This document shows positions 42,742 through 52,483 of a DNA stretch of 64,000 bases, piece after piece. Origin of the DNA: an uncultured Lachnospiraceae bacterium. GTDB lineage: Bacteria > Bacillota > Clostridia > Lachnospirales > Lachnospiraceae. The translations under genes were made by a program, and so were the position numbers. The stretch lies in the NCBI GenBank assembly GCA_910585345.1, contig CAJUDS010000013.1, forward strand, positions 1 through 64,000, given 5' to 3'. Position 1 is the stretch's first letter; the number at the start of each line of letters is the position of its first letter. A model generated the notes under the pieces. The model did no database searches. It was given only the letters and a program-made list of their open reading frames with translations, and was not told the origin of the DNA.

Positions 42742-43948
42742 GCTTTCTCCTCTCTTTGCAGTCACTGCCCCGTGCTCCCAGCAGGCTGATTCCAATCAAA
42801 ATCATAACTGGAAATATCATGGCTGCCGCCAGACCCATTTTGAGATCCCCGCCAAAAGCGCTGGCAACCAGGCCCACTACCGTTGGTCCGGATGAGCAGC
42901 CTACATCTCCGGCAAGCGCCATAAAAGCGTACATGGCAGTTCCGCCGCCTGGCAGCCGTCCGGCCGCAATGCTGAACGTACCCGGCCAGAAAATCCCCAC
43001 CGAAAACCCGCACAACGCACAGCCAAGCAGACCGATGACGGGATGACCGGAAAATACGGCTACTATATAACAGACAATACAAAGCACAGCGCTGGTCTTC
43101 ATATATCTTTTCAGCGGCAGTCTGTCACTGTATTTTGCATATACAGCCCGGGAACTACCCATTAATAATGCAAACGCACAGGGACCTGCGAGATCTCCCG
43201 CCGTCTTGGATACCTGCAGTCCCGCTTCCGCAAATGCGGACGCCCATTGGCTCATCGCCTGCTCCGACGCCCCGGCGCAGATCATAACGACCAGAAAAAG
43301 CCAGAAAATCTTCTGGCAGAACAGCCCTTTCACTGACAATTCTTCGCTTCCTCCCGCTACCGGATATAACGGCACAAGCGAAAAGTAAAACAGATTAAAC
43401 AACGGAACCAGCGCCCACATACAGGCCAGCACCTTCCAGTTTCCGACGCCGCACAGTCTGAAAAAAACGGTCGACGCCAGTACGACGAACACATGACCCC
43501 AGCAGTAAAAGGAGTGCAGCAGGCTCATAGCCGCCTCTTTCTTCTGCGTAGGACAGGATTCGATAATGGGACTGACAAGCACTTCCACGATACCGCCGCC
43601 AATGGCATACAAAACCACCGAAACCATCAGACCCGCATAGGCGCTGCCAAGCAGATCGGGCAGAAACGCCATACCCACCAGGCCAAGGGCTGCAAACAGA
43701 TGGGCGCCCACAATCCCCTTCCGGTATCCGATCCTGTCCATCACTTTTGCCGACGCCAGATCCACACAAAGCTGCACAAAAAAGTTGACTGTGGTAAGAA
43801 GCGTAATCTGGTCAAGCGAAAGCCGATAGTCTCTGGCAAATGTCAAAAACAGCAGCGGTGCGAAATTATTTACAATCGCCTGTGTAATATAGCCCAGATA
43901 TCCGGCATAAATTGTATGTTCATATTTGCTTCTGACTGCGTGCAACAT
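42728..43948 (-). CDS. MFS transporter, sugar/fucose-permease-like
   Basis: 406 residues from ATG 43948 (AGGA seven bases upstream), about twelve membrane segments. The loop motif ASAKVMDRIGYRKG (residues 66-79) is the MFS signature between segments 2 and 3. It overlaps the glycerate kinase gene by 14 bases, so the pair is probably coupled and the transporter may carry glycerate, a sugar or a product. Substrate cannot be read from sequence. Confidence 0.85.
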   Translation of the reverse strand: MLHAVRSKYEHTIYAGYLGYITQAIVNNFAPLLFLTFARDYRLSLDQITLLTTVNFFVQLCVDLASAKVMDRIGYRKGIVGAHLFAALGLVGMAFLPDLLGSAYAGLMVSVVLYAIGGGIVEVLVSPIIESCPTQKKEAAMSLLHSFYCWGHVFVVLASTVFFRLCGVGNWKVLACMWALVPLFNLFYFSLVPLYPVAGGSEELSVKGLFCQKIFWLFLVVMICAGASEQAMSQWASAFAEAGLQVSKTAGDLAGPCAFALLMGSSRAVYAKYSDRLPLKRYMKTSAVLCIVCYIVAVFSGHPVIGLLGCALCGFSVGIFWPGTFSIAAGRLPGGGTAMYAFMALAGDVGCSSGPTVVGLVASAFGGDLKMGLAAAMIFPVMILIGISLLGARGSDCKERRKHGTA

Positions 43949-44061
43949 CGGCAATTCCTTTCTAGTCCTGTTCTGATTCTCAACACGGCATACCGCGCAG
44001 TACCGGGCTGTCTGCGTCCGCTAAATACCTGCTTTGCCGCCGCACGGCTTAAACTATACAG

Positions 44062-45246
44062 TTATCCCAGGCTGTCTCTGTAAATCTGCAGCATATCCGC
44101 CTCCTGCAGTACCTTTGCGCTGCCCTTCTTCCCGCCGCAGGCAACGGCGCATTTGTGTGCCAGCTCCGCAAGCTGCTCCCCCGTCGGCGCAATCCCCAGT
44201 TCCTTCAAAGAAGTAGGCATACCAATCCTGCGGTAAAAGTTCTCCATGGCCGTAATCCCTCTGCGCGCCGTCTCCTGCGCGTCCTCACCTGCCTCTACGC
44301 CCATCACGTTTACCGCAAATTTTTCAAAGCGCGGCAGACAGTCCCTGTATACATACCGCGCCCAGCTTCCCCACACCGCGGCCAGACCGGCGCCATGCGC
44401 CACATCAAACATACCGCCCAGCTCATGCTCCAACGCATGAGAAGAAAAATCGGACGCCGCAATACCGCAGCCCGTCAGCCCGTTATGAGAAAGGCTCCCC
44501 GCCCACATAATCTCCGCACGGGCATCATAATTTCCCGGTTCGTCACGCAGTATTTCCGCATATTTCAGCACCGTCCGCATCAGCCCTTCCGCAATGCTGT
44601 CCGTCAGTTCCATACCGCCCCCATTTACAAAATACCGCTCCATCGTATGCATCAGAATATCCGTGCAGCCACAGGCTGTCTGATAAGCGGGCAGGCTCAT
44701 CGTCAGAACCGGATTCATAATGGCAAACTTCACACGGCAGGCGTTACTGCTGCACCCTCTTTTGATGCCTCCCTCGTCTTTTGTAATCACGGAAGAGTCG
44801 CTCATTTCACTCCCGGCCGCGGCAATCGTCAGTACCACACCGATGGGCAGACAGGCCTGCGGTTTCCTCTTCCGGTCATAGAAATCCCATACATCGCCTT
44901 CATTGGCCAGACCATATCCGATGGCCTTGGCGGAGTCGATCACACTCCCGCCGCCCACTGCCAGAATAAAATCCACGCCTTCCTTTCTGCACAGTTCTAT
45001 GCCCTCATATACAAGGGACAGCCTGGGATTCGGAACCACGCCGCCCAAAGCCACATAGGATAGTCCCGCCTCCGCAAGGCTCTTTTCAATCCTGTCCAGC
45101 AGCCCGGACCTTCTGGCGCTGCCGCCGCCGTAATGAAGCAATACTTTTTTACAATTCTGCTCCTTTACAAGCTCCCCTGTCTGCTGCTCCGCATCTTTCC
45201 CGAATATAACGCGTGTCGGTGTGTAATACTGAAAACCACTGCTCAT
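44062..45246 (-). CDS. Iron-dependent (group III) alcohol dehydrogenase
   Basis: 394 residues from ATG 45246 (GGGAGAG upstream); the long frame to 45489 overlaps the kinase gene and is rejected. NAD(P)-binding GGGSVIDSAKAI at about 95-106; metal ligands Asp and His in CGCTDILMHTME, and two His in SSHALEHELGGMFDVAHGAG. These enzymes interconvert aldehydes or ketones and alcohols (butanol, lactaldehyde, glycerol-type). In this operon it may reduce a small carbonyl released by the transketolase; that is inference. Confidence 0.93.
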   Translation of the reverse strand: MSSGFQYYTPTRVIFGKDAEQQTGELVKEQNCKKVLLHYGGGSARRSGLLDRIEKSLAEAGLSYVALGGVVPNPRLSLVYEGIELCRKEGVDFILAVGGGSVIDSAKAIGYGLANEGDVWDFYDRKRKPQACLPIGVVLTIAAAGSEMSDSSVITKDEGGIKRGCSSNACRVKFAIMNPVLTMSLPAYQTACGCTDILMHTMERYFVNGGGMELTDSIAEGLMRTVLKYAEILRDEPGNYDARAEIMWAGSLSHNGLTGCGIAASDFSSHALEHELGGMFDVAHGAGLAAVWGSWARYVYRDCLPRFEKFAVNVMGVEAGEDAQETARRGITAMENFYRRIGMPTSLKELGIAPTGEQLAELAHKCAVACGGKKGSAKVLQEADMLQIYRDSLG

Positions 45247-45269
45247 AGATCCGCTCTCCCTTTTACGTC

Positions 45270-46163
45270 TCACTTTTCTTCCAGATTCGTATTCTCCACT
45301 TCCTGTGCCGTCGGGATCGACTCTGCCGCGCCCATTCTCGACACTGCAATCGCCGATGCCTTCGCGCACCGCCGCAGCCGCTGCGCAATCGGCGTCCCTT
45401 CCAGCATGCCGGCAATAAAATATCCGGTAAACGTATCTCCTGCCGCCGTTGTATCCACCGCTTTTATCGTAAAGATTCCCTGACGGCATATTTGCTCTTT
45501 ATGCCGGTATACGACGCCGTCTCCGCCGAGCGTCAGTACAACCTCCGCCTCGGGAAACTTTTCCGCCATCACATCCAGAATCCTCTCCGGCTCGTTTTCG
45601 CCGGAAATCTGCGCGCCTTCAATTTCATTGACGAGAAACACGGATATCTTTCCCATATCGCATGCATCCAGCGCTTCATTATAGGGAGATGGATTTAACA
45701 CAATCCGCATCCCTCTCTCATAAGCGGTATCAATAATGTACGGCAGCAGATTTACTTCATTCTGCAGCAGCAGGATATCACCCTTCCCAAAATTTGCAAG
45801 CACTTCATCCACGAAGTCTTTTGTAATCGCACGGTTACTCCCGCCATAGAGCAAAATACTGTTCTGTGCATTTTTGTCAAGCTGGATAATCGTATGGCCT
45901 GATTTGCCGGAAACCATGCGCACAAACTCCGTATCTACGCCGTTTCTTTTACACAAATCAAGAAATCCCTGTCCGTCCTCGCCTACCATGCCCGCGTGCT
46001 GTACCGGCACGCCTGCCTTCGCCAATGCAATCGACTGGTTCAGGCCCTTGCCGCCAAAGTGCGTTTCCAGTCCATAGCTGTCCATCGTCTCTCCGGCAAG
46101 GATCATATGATCTACCTTATACACATAATCATAATTCAGCGAACCGAAATTCAATACTTTCAT
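45270..46163 (-). CDS. PfkB-family sugar kinase (ribokinase-like)
   Basis: 297 residues from ATG 46163. Motifs: N-terminal GGKGLNQSIALAKAG (sugar lid) and C-terminal DTTAAGDTFTGYF (anion hole and catalytic Asp). Ribokinases phosphorylate free pentoses at C5; relatives act on other sugars. Together with the RbsD-type protein and RbsABC-type transporter this completes a ribose-operon-like set, though a second kinase (FGGY) is also present. Follows lacI by 37 bases. Confidence 0.9.
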   Translation of the reverse strand: MKVLNFGSLNYDYVYKVDHMILAGETMDSYGLETHFGGKGLNQSIALAKAGVPVQHAGMVGEDGQGFLDLCKRNGVDTEFVRMVSGKSGHTIIQLDKNAQNSILLYGGSNRAITKDFVDEVLANFGKGDILLLQNEVNLLPYIIDTAYERGMRIVLNPSPYNEALDACDMGKISVFLVNEIEGAQISGENEPERILDVMAEKFPEAEVVLTLGGDGVVYRHKEQICRQGIFTIKAVDTTAAGDTFTGYFIAGMLEGTPIAQRLRRCAKASAIAVSRMGAAESIPTAQEVENTNLEEK

Positions 46164-46200
46164 AACCACACCCCTATCCTTTCCGTTTCCGAAACATCTG

Positions 46201-47196
46201 CTACAATGTCCGTACACTGTCCCGTTCCACAAATACAGTGGACACATATATTTTCGTCGTAACCGTATCCCCTTTGATTACTTCCCGTAATCTTCTGGCG
46301 ACAATCCGCCCCATCTCCTGTTTCGGCACATAGAGCGTCGTCAGCGGCGTAGAGGCCACCGCCGCAAAAGGCAGATCATCGAATCCGATAATCGAGACAT
46401 CCTCAGGGATCCGGATGCCGCTTTCCGTCATTGCCTTCATTGCGCCCAGAGCAACAATATCATTGTCCGCAATAAATGCAGTCGGCAGTTTCACATTTCT
46501 TTCCAGATGTTTTTTCATTTCCGTATAGGCGCTGTCCATCGTCGTGCCGACCGTCAGCGTATACTCCTCTCTGACAGGGAGATTCGCCCGCCGCATCGCC
46601 GACCGGTACCCCGCCCCCCTTGTCTGAAAAGGCGTAATCCGGAAATTACCTTTCAGATAACCGATTTCCGTATGCCCCTTCTCAATCAGATAACGCGTCG
46701 CATATCTAACCGAGTCTTCATTGTTAATCTGCACGGAATTAAAAGACATTTCACCGTTCCAGTAATCCACTACGACAAGCGGGTTGGTAATCTTTTTCAG
46801 CAGCTTCGTGTCCTCTGCCATCATTTCTGTCCCCAGCATAACGATCGCAGAAGATTTATCGCTTAACAGGTTTCTGACCTGTTCCTCATAATCGGCATCT
46901 CTTACGTCCAGACTGCTCATAACCATATCCATGCCGTTTTCCCGGCACTCCTGTTCGATTCCTGTCAGCATCAGCGGGAAAAAAGGAGTGTCCTCTACGA
47001 CGCTGCCATTTCTCTTAAAAGTGACAAATTTCAATTTGGTGATACGACTCTCGTCAAAGTATCCCAGGTCATGCGCCGCCTTCAGTACCCGTGCGGCCGT
47101 ATCCGCGTTCACACCCCTTTTGTAATTCAGGGCATTGGAGACAGTTGCCATGGAAACACCTGTTATCTCACTAATCTGTTTCATGCTTACTTTCAT
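46201..47196 (-). CDS. LacI-family transcriptional regulator
   Basis: 331 residues from ATG 47196 (another ATG at 47184 is possible). Helix-turn-helix MKQISEITGVSMATVSNALN and hinge, then a periplasmic-binding-like domain (GYLKGNFRITPFQTRGAGYR, IGFDDLPFAAVASTPLTT). It lies inside the operon between the FGGY kinase and the PfkB kinase and probably regulates the operon in response to the sugar or a phosphate ester of it. Confidence 0.93.
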   Translation of the reverse strand: MKVSMKQISEITGVSMATVSNALNYKRGVNADTAARVLKAAHDLGYFDESRITKLKFVTFKRNGSVVEDTPFFPLMLTGIEQECRENGMDMVMSSLDVRDADYEEQVRNLLSDKSSAIVMLGTEMMAEDTKLLKKITNPLVVVDYWNGEMSFNSVQINNEDSVRYATRYLIEKGHTEIGYLKGNFRITPFQTRGAGYRSAMRRANLPVREEYTLTVGTTMDSAYTEMKKHLERNVKLPTAFIADNDIVALGAMKAMTESGIRIPEDVSIIGFDDLPFAAVASTPLTTLYVPKQEMGRIVARRLREVIKGDTVTTKIYVSTVFVERDSVRTL

Positions 47197-47237
47197 AACC
47201 ACTTTTCCCTCTGTCGGCGCCTGACCCGATAATGTCT

Positions 47238-48716
47238 TTATTTTGTCATAACCATCCGCACAGCATCTTTCCATCCCTCGTAGCGCTGCGTCCTGATGCG
47301 CCCTTCTATTTTAGAATTATAACTGGTTCTTTGCATTTTCTCAAATATTTTTTGATCGAATATGCCTGCCGCCATACCTGCCGCATAAGCGGCGCCGATT
47401 CCCGACAGTTCCTCTGCCTCCGGTACCCTTACAGGAATCCCGAGCTGGTCGCTTTGGAACTGCATCAGATAGCTGTTTCCGGTTGGTCCGCCGTCTACAC
47501 GCAGCTCTTCCATCGCAATACCGGACGCCTCCCGCATCGCTTCTACGATATCCGTAATCTGGTAGGCAATACAATCAAGCGCAGCACGTACAATCTCCGC
47601 CTTGCCGGTCGTTCTCGTAATGCCGCAGATCACCGCCGATGCCTGACTGTCCCAATAGGGGGCTCCCAGGCCTGAAAACGCGGGCACAAGATACGTTCTG
47701 TCGCCTTCCGCCGCTTCCCTTGCCAGTGTCTCTGTTTCCGCCGCGCTGGAAATCAGTTTCACATCATCTTTCAGCCATGTAATGACAGCGCCCGTATAGT
47801 TGATATTGCCTTCCAGCACATAATTGACTTTACCATCCATCGACCACGCCAGCGATGTCACTACGCCGCTGTCCGCAAATACAGGCGTCTCTCCGGTGTT
47901 CATCATAATCGAAGAGCCGGTTCCGTAAGTAGCCTTTACCATCCCTTTTTTCAGGCATCCCTGACCAAACAGCGCCCCATGGGAATCTCCCAGTACGCCC
48001 CGGATCGGAATCGGCCGGTCGAGAAACCCTTCAAAATCCGTTTCCCCATACATTCCATTAGAGTCCGTTACCTCCGCCATACACAACGGATGGATGCCGA
48101 ACAGATTCAAAAGCTCCCCATCCCATGCAAGTGTTCTGATATTGAAAAGCTGTGTCCTGGAAGCATTGGAATAGTCCGTCTTAAAATGCTTTCCTCCGGT
48201 CAGCCGATAAACAAGAAAGCTGTCTATCGTACCGCAGGCTATTTTTCCCTCCTGCGCCTTTTCTTTTACGCCCTCTATATGCCGGAATATCCAGGCGAAT
48301 TTTGCCGCCGAAAAATACGGAGACAACCGCAGTCCCGTCCGCTCTCTGACCGTCTCCGCATAACCCCCTCTCTCTATCTCTTCACAAATCGAAGCGCCGC
48401 GCACACATTGCCAGACAACCGCATGACAGACCGGCCTGCCTGTTTCCTTTTCCCAGCATACGGCCGTTTCCCTCTGATTACTGATGCCGAGCGCCGCCAG
48501 CTCCGACTTGTCTATTCCTGCTTTTTGAACCAGATCTTTTACCACCTGAATGGTATTTGCATAAATTTCGTTTCCATCATGGGATACCCAGCCACGTTCG
48601 TCTACAATTTGTTTATGAGGAAGGTCGCTCCTGCACAGAAGCCTTCCTTCCTCATCAAACAATAGAGCCTTTGTGCCCTGGGTACTCTGATCAATTCCCA
48701 TCACATATCTGCCCAT
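47238..48716 (-). CDS. FGGY-family carbohydrate kinase (glycerol/pentulose kinase-like)
   Basis: 492 residues from ATG 48716 (GGAGG five bases upstream). FGGY motifs: N-terminal VMGIDQSTQGTKALLFDEEG, ISNQRETAVCWEKETGRPV, C-terminal VDGGPTGNSYLMQFQSDQLG and ELSGIGAAYAAGMAAG. The N-terminal half resembles glycerol kinase, but ketopentose kinases share it. It follows the transketolase halves, so a ketose kinase acting before transketolase is the likeliest role. Substrate is not assignable from motifs alone. Confidence 0.9.
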   Translation of the reverse strand: MGRYVMGIDQSTQGTKALLFDEEGRLLCRSDLPHKQIVDERGWVSHDGNEIYANTIQVVKDLVQKAGIDKSELAALGISNQRETAVCWEKETGRPVCHAVVWQCVRGASICEEIERGGYAETVRERTGLRLSPYFSAAKFAWIFRHIEGVKEKAQEGKIACGTIDSFLVYRLTGGKHFKTDYSNASRTQLFNIRTLAWDGELLNLFGIHPLCMAEVTDSNGMYGETDFEGFLDRPIPIRGVLGDSHGALFGQGCLKKGMVKATYGTGSSIMMNTGETPVFADSGVVTSLAWSMDGKVNYVLEGNINYTGAVITWLKDDVKLISSAAETETLAREAAEGDRTYLVPAFSGLGAPYWDSQASAVICGITRTTGKAEIVRAALDCIAYQITDIVEAMREASGIAMEELRVDGGPTGNSYLMQFQSDQLGIPVRVPEAEELSGIGAAYAAGMAAGIFDQKIFEKMQRTSYNSKIEGRIRTQRYEGWKDAVRMVMTK

Positions 48717-48729
48717 TTTTACCTCCATG

Positions 48730-48797
48730 GGCCAAACGGACAAAACCGCATATCCGCCTGGCCCTTCAGCCAACAGCCCCGCTGCCTTCGGCGGGGC
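48730..48797 (-). repeat. Two hairpins between transketolase and kinase genes
   Basis: GCCCCGC/GCGGGGC (48776-48782, 48791-48797) and GGCCAAACGGA with TCCGCCTGGCC (48730-48740, 48753-48763). No T tract, so an mRNA-processing or stability element inside the operon is more likely than a terminator. Confidence 0.4.
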
Positions 48798-48838
48798 ATC
48801 CGTCTTTCACAAGCGCCTGCCTTATCATTTCATAACAT

Positions 48839-49771
48839 TTACCGGAGCGCTTCTTCCACTGTTTTTGCAATGCCTTCCGCATTCAATCCATAGTAATCAA
48901 ATACTTCTTTGGAAGTGCCTGTGATCACAGGCGCATCCGGCAGCGCAAGACTGACCACTTTTTTCGGACAGTCTGCGGCAACCACCTGACTCACCATAGC
49001 GCCCATGCCGCCGAACGGCGCATGTTCTTCCGCCGTCACTACGACTTTCGCATTTCGCGCCGCTTTCAGGATTCCTTCCCTGTCAAGCGGTTTCACACAG
49101 TACAGATCAAGCACCGTTGCGCGGATGCCTTTGCCTTTTAAGATTTCCGCCGCCTGATACGCAGGATATACCATTTCGCCGCAGGCAATGATTGCGGCGT
49201 CCGGTCCTTCGCATAATACGGTTGCCCGGTCCATTACAAAAGGACAATTGTCCTCTGTGTAAATGTCTTCCACGGCATTTCTTCCCACACGCACGTAAGC
49301 CGGTTTCTCATCCTGCAAAAGCGCCTCGATCAGCTTTGCGGTCTGGAACCTGTCGCTCGGCAGATATACACGCATATTGGGTATCGCGGACATAGCCGCG
49401 ATATCCTGCGCGGAATGATGGCTCATGCCAAGTGCGCCATAACTGATCCCCCCGCTGATGCCGATCAATGTGACATTGGTATCGGAATATGCCACATCCA
49501 CTTTGCACTGTTCATAGCTGCGGGTGCTTAAGAAACAGGCCGGAGATGCCGCAAACGCCTTTTTTCCGCACTTTGCAAGTCCGGCGGCAATACTAACCAG
49601 ATTCTGCTCCGCAATCCCCGTCTCAACAAAATTTTCCGGATATTCCTTTGCAAAGGGCGCCAGAGAGGCGCTTCCCCTGGAATCGCTGCACAACACTACG
49701 ATGTCCTTATCCGCCTTTACCTTCTCCATCAGCACTTCGCAAATCGCCTGGCGGTTCGGTATTTTATTCAT
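48839..49771 (-). CDS. Transketolase, C-terminal subunit
   Basis: 310 residues from ATG 49771, one base after the stop of the N-terminal subunit, with AAAGGAGG upstream. It holds the pyrimidine-binding domain with catalytic Glu in NFVETGIAEQNLVSIAAGLA and the C-terminal domain (VVVTAEEHAPFGGMGAMVSQ). With the N-terminal subunit it forms a full thiamine-diphosphate transketolase that moves two-carbon units. Sizes of the two halves match AptA/AptB apulose-4-phosphate transketolase as I recall it, but other split transketolases are similar. Confidence 0.92.
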   Translation of the reverse strand: MNKIPNRQAICEVLMEKVKADKDIVVLCSDSRGSASLAPFAKEYPENFVETGIAEQNLVSIAAGLAKCGKKAFAASPACFLSTRSYEQCKVDVAYSDTNVTLIGISGGISYGALGMSHHSAQDIAAMSAIPNMRVYLPSDRFQTAKLIEALLQDEKPAYVRVGRNAVEDIYTEDNCPFVMDRATVLCEGPDAAIIACGEMVYPAYQAAEILKGKGIRATVLDLYCVKPLDREGILKAARNAKVVVTAEEHAPFGGMGAMVSQVVAADCPKKVVSLALPDAPVITGTSKEVFDYYGLNAEGIAKTVEEALR

Positions 49772-49772
49772 A

Positions 49773-50597
49773 TCACAGCGCCTCCTTTCTTTCGGCAAAA
49801 TCTTTGATGATCTGCGCATACTCTTCCGGGGTCGGCACTTTATGATGCCAGCCCGCTTTATCCTCCATGACTGCGGAGCCACAGCCTTTGACCGTGTTGG
49901 CAATGACAACGGACGGACGGCCTTTTACGCCTTTTGCCTCCTCAAACGCCGCAAGCAGACTGTCAATATCATTGCCGTTCTTTACATCAATAACATGCCA
50001 GCCAAAGCTGCCGAACCGCTCATGCAGATCGTCATGCGCCATCACTTCTTCGGTGCCGCCGGAAATCTGCAGCCGGTTTCTGTCTACGACCGCGCAGAGA
50101 TTATCCAGTTTATAATGCGCTGCCGCCATCGCGCCTTCCCATACGCTTCCTTCCGCCAGTTCACCATCGCCCATCACCGTATAGACACGATATGTACGCC
50201 CGTCCATCTTGCCTGCCAGCGCCATCCCTACGCTCACCGGCAGACCATGTCCGAGAGAGCCGGAGTTCATCTCAATGCCAGGCAGCTTATTATTCGGATG
50301 TCCGATATATTTAGAACCGAACTTGCTGAAATTCTCTATCACCTCTTCAATCGGGAAAAACCCTTTCTTTGCCAGCACCGCATACAATGCCTCCACGCAG
50401 TGCCCCTTGCTCATTACAAAACGGTCCCTGTCCGGATCATCCTGATTTTCGGGACTAATGTTCATTACGCCGAAATAGAGGGCGATCAGCGTATCGATTA
50501 CGCTCATATCGCCGCCAATATGGCCGCCTTTTCCTTCTACAATCATGTCTATGACATTCTTTCGCAGGTCATAAGACATTGTTTTTAAATCTGCCAT
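49773..50597 (-). CDS. Transketolase, N-terminal subunit
   Basis: 274 residues. Thiamine-diphosphate domain with GKGGHIGGDMSVIDTLIALY, SKGHCVEALYAVL, and the Mg/ThDP motif GDGELAEGSVWEGAMAAAHY...VVDRN (residues about 143-175). It needs the C-terminal subunit encoded immediately downstream. The pair lies within a sugar-uptake operon rather than with pentose-phosphate housekeeping genes, so it is a dedicated catabolic transketolase. Confidence 0.93.
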   Translation of the reverse strand: MADLKTMSYDLRKNVIDMIVEGKGGHIGGDMSVIDTLIALYFGVMNISPENQDDPDRDRFVMSKGHCVEALYAVLAKKGFFPIEEVIENFSKFGSKYIGHPNNKLPGIEMNSGSLGHGLPVSVGMALAGKMDGRTYRVYTVMGDGELAEGSVWEGAMAAAHYKLDNLCAVVDRNRLQISGGTEEVMAHDDLHERFGSFGWHVIDVKNGNDIDSLLAAFEEAKGVKGRPSVVIANTVKGCGSAVMEDKAGWHHKVPTPEEYAQIIKDFAERKEAL

Positions 50598-50618
50598 CTT
50601 TCCTTCCTTTCCCGCGTA

Positions 50619-52019
50619 TCATTCACCGCGCAGATATGCCTTTACCTCTTCTTCCACCGGATCGTACAGATCAGGCTTCACGCCGATATATTTGCATGCC
50701 TCATACAGTACCGGCACCACGTCTTTGTGGATACCCACACAATGATGGATATACGGTCCTTCCACGATCTTTGCCTCCAGACGTTTGATATTCTCCACCT
50801 CTACCCACAGATAGGTGCCCATACCTTTCGGGCCGTCAACGCCTTTGGCATTGCCCAGCAGAAGTGAATATTCTCCGTTGTCGCCGTCAAAACGCGCCAG
50901 CGTCACAGACCCGTGCTTTGCCTCCGCCGTGATGGCGCCGGGATGATCAAATGCAAGCGGATAGGTAATCTGCGGTTTTTCTTTCGCACAGGAGAGAGGC
51001 CACGGGCCGCAGTGCTGCAGCAGCTCGCCGTTTTCAATATCCGGATGCCGGATCGTCCAGTCCGCAAAAAAGCTCCTCGTATCATCCAGCGCGGCCGCCT
51101 CTACCATAAGAGCCGTAACCGCCCCATGGATATCCGTTTCACATACTACAGGAATGCCTTCTTCATTGAGCAGCGCGTTGGCAGCGCACGGCATAATGCC
51201 GATCTCACTCTGTAACTGATTCCAGCACTGGATTGCCGCAGCCTGACAGCCGTATTTTTGAACCAGGCCGCTCATGGCCACCTTCAGCGCCGCCACGTTT
51301 TCCAGCTCTTCCTCTTTGATTTTAATCTCCATGTTCTCACGGCAGTACGCGATCACTTTCGCCACTTCTGTGCCTTCTTCTTTTGCCTGTTTCATGGCAT
51401 CCGTCAGTTCCGGCATCGGAATAGGCGCAAGCTGGATATTAAATTTTTCGAGCAGCTCACCCTCATTGCACATCGTTGACCAGAACTCAAACGGACGTGT
51501 GGAAATCTGCAGTATCCGTATATTCCGAAATCTTTTAACGACATTGCACACCGCCATAAAATCTCTCAGACCACGTTCAAATACCGGATCGTCCACACGG
51601 CAGTTTGTCATATAAGTAAACGGAATGCGGAATCTTCTCAACACTTTGCCGGTAGCGAAAAGGCCGCACTGCGTATCGCGCAGACGCACCCCGTCCGGCT
51701 CCGGCCTCTCATCCAGAGGCCCCCATAAAAGTACCGGCACCCCCAAATCTTTTGCCAGTCTTGCACATTCAAATTCTGTCCCGAAATTTGCATGCGGCAG
51801 GAAAAGTCCGTCCACTCCTTCCGCTTTAAACTTCTCCGCAATCTTTACCCTGTCGCCGTCGTCATAAAGCAGGCCTTCCGCATTGATATCCGTAATGTCT
51901 ACAAAATCAATGCCCAGCTCTTCCAATTTGTCTGCAATAATGCCCCTGTATTTGATGGCGTCAGGTGCGCTGAAAATACTTCTTCTTGTCGGTGCATAAC
52001 CAATTTTAACATGTGCCAT
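50619..52019 (-). CDS. L-fucose/L-arabinose-isomerase-like sugar isomerase
   Basis: 466 residues, strong AGGAGG. The fold of the L-fucose/L-arabinose isomerase superfamily is suggested by IGYAPTRRSIFSAPDAIKYR, LFLPHANFGTEFECARLAK, AIQCWNQLQSEIGIMPCAAN and PVVCETDIHGAVTALMVEAA; the conserved Glu, Asp and His residues of the last segments are candidates for metal binding. Aldose-ketose isomerization ahead of the FGGY kinase is the likely role. Divergent members include apiose and sulfoquinovose isomerases, so the exact sugar is open. Confidence 0.82.
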   Translation of the reverse strand: MAHVKIGYAPTRRSIFSAPDAIKYRGIIADKLEELGIDFVDITDINAEGLLYDDGDRVKIAEKFKAEGVDGLFLPHANFGTEFECARLAKDLGVPVLLWGPLDERPEPDGVRLRDTQCGLFATGKVLRRFRIPFTYMTNCRVDDPVFERGLRDFMAVCNVVKRFRNIRILQISTRPFEFWSTMCNEGELLEKFNIQLAPIPMPELTDAMKQAKEEGTEVAKVIAYCRENMEIKIKEEELENVAALKVAMSGLVQKYGCQAAAIQCWNQLQSEIGIMPCAANALLNEEGIPVVCETDIHGAVTALMVEAAALDDTRSFFADWTIRHPDIENGELLQHCGPWPLSCAKEKPQITYPLAFDHPGAITAEAKHGSVTLARFDGDNGEYSLLLGNAKGVDGPKGMGTYLWVEVENIKRLEAKIVEGPYIHHCVGIHKDVVPVLYEACKYIGVKPDLYDPVEEEVKAYLRGE

Positions 52020-52050
52020 ACTCTCTCCTCCTTTTCGGATCAGGCATCCC

Positions 52051-52452
52051 CTAAGCAGGAAACGCCACGCCCGCTCTTAAAATAATATTGGGATATGGTG
52101 TAAATTCACCTGTTCTCACCGCGAATCTGCATGATGCCGACCGTTTTTTCAATTCCGTGTGCGCAATCTTTTCCTCCTCGGCTGTTGGCAGCTTTTCCCG
52201 GATATATGCCAGCAATTCGGGATTTTTTTCGTCGATTTCTTCCGCAATCGTGTACGCTTCAATCTCTGTTTCGTCCAAAACCGCATCCATTACCTGCCGA
52301 AACGTAGGTACACCGCCGCAGAGCGCCAAATCCACAACTGTCACACCGGCCGGAATCGGCATGCCCGCGTCGCCCACCATAAACGTATCCTTATGTCCCA
52401 GAGCGGCGATCAGTCCGATCAGCTGCGCGTTTAAAATACCCCTTTTTTTCAT
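52051..52452 (-). CDS. rbsD: RbsD/FucU-type sugar mutarotase (D-ribose pyranase-like)
   Basis: 133 residues from ATG 52452; the longer frame overlaps the permease gene and is rejected. Conserved start MKKRGILNAQLIGLIAALGH with catalytic-type His-Asp (GHKD), VGDAGMPIP, and the C-terminal TPYPNIILRAGVAF. Such proteins interconvert ring forms of ribose or anomers of fucose after import. Placed between permease and isomerase, so it prepares the imported sugar for isomerization or phosphorylation. Confidence 0.9.
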   Translation of the reverse strand: MKKRGILNAQLIGLIAALGHKDTFMVGDAGMPIPAGVTVVDLALCGGVPTFRQVMDAVLDETEIEAYTIAEEIDEKNPELLAYIREKLPTAEEEKIAHTELKKRSASCRFAVRTGEFTPYPNIILRAGVAFPA

Positions 52453-52483
52453 GTTTCTTTTCCTTTCCGTTTCCCGCAAAAAA

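Noticed and set aside
42742..42795. N-terminal extension of the glycerate kinase
   Set aside because: The family-like start and RBS lie at 42741; the extension overlaps the MFS gene without similarity.
45247..45489. N-terminal extension of the alcohol dehydrogenase
   Set aside because: The extension overlaps the PfkB gene, reads as low-complexity, and the family start plus RBS lie at 45246.
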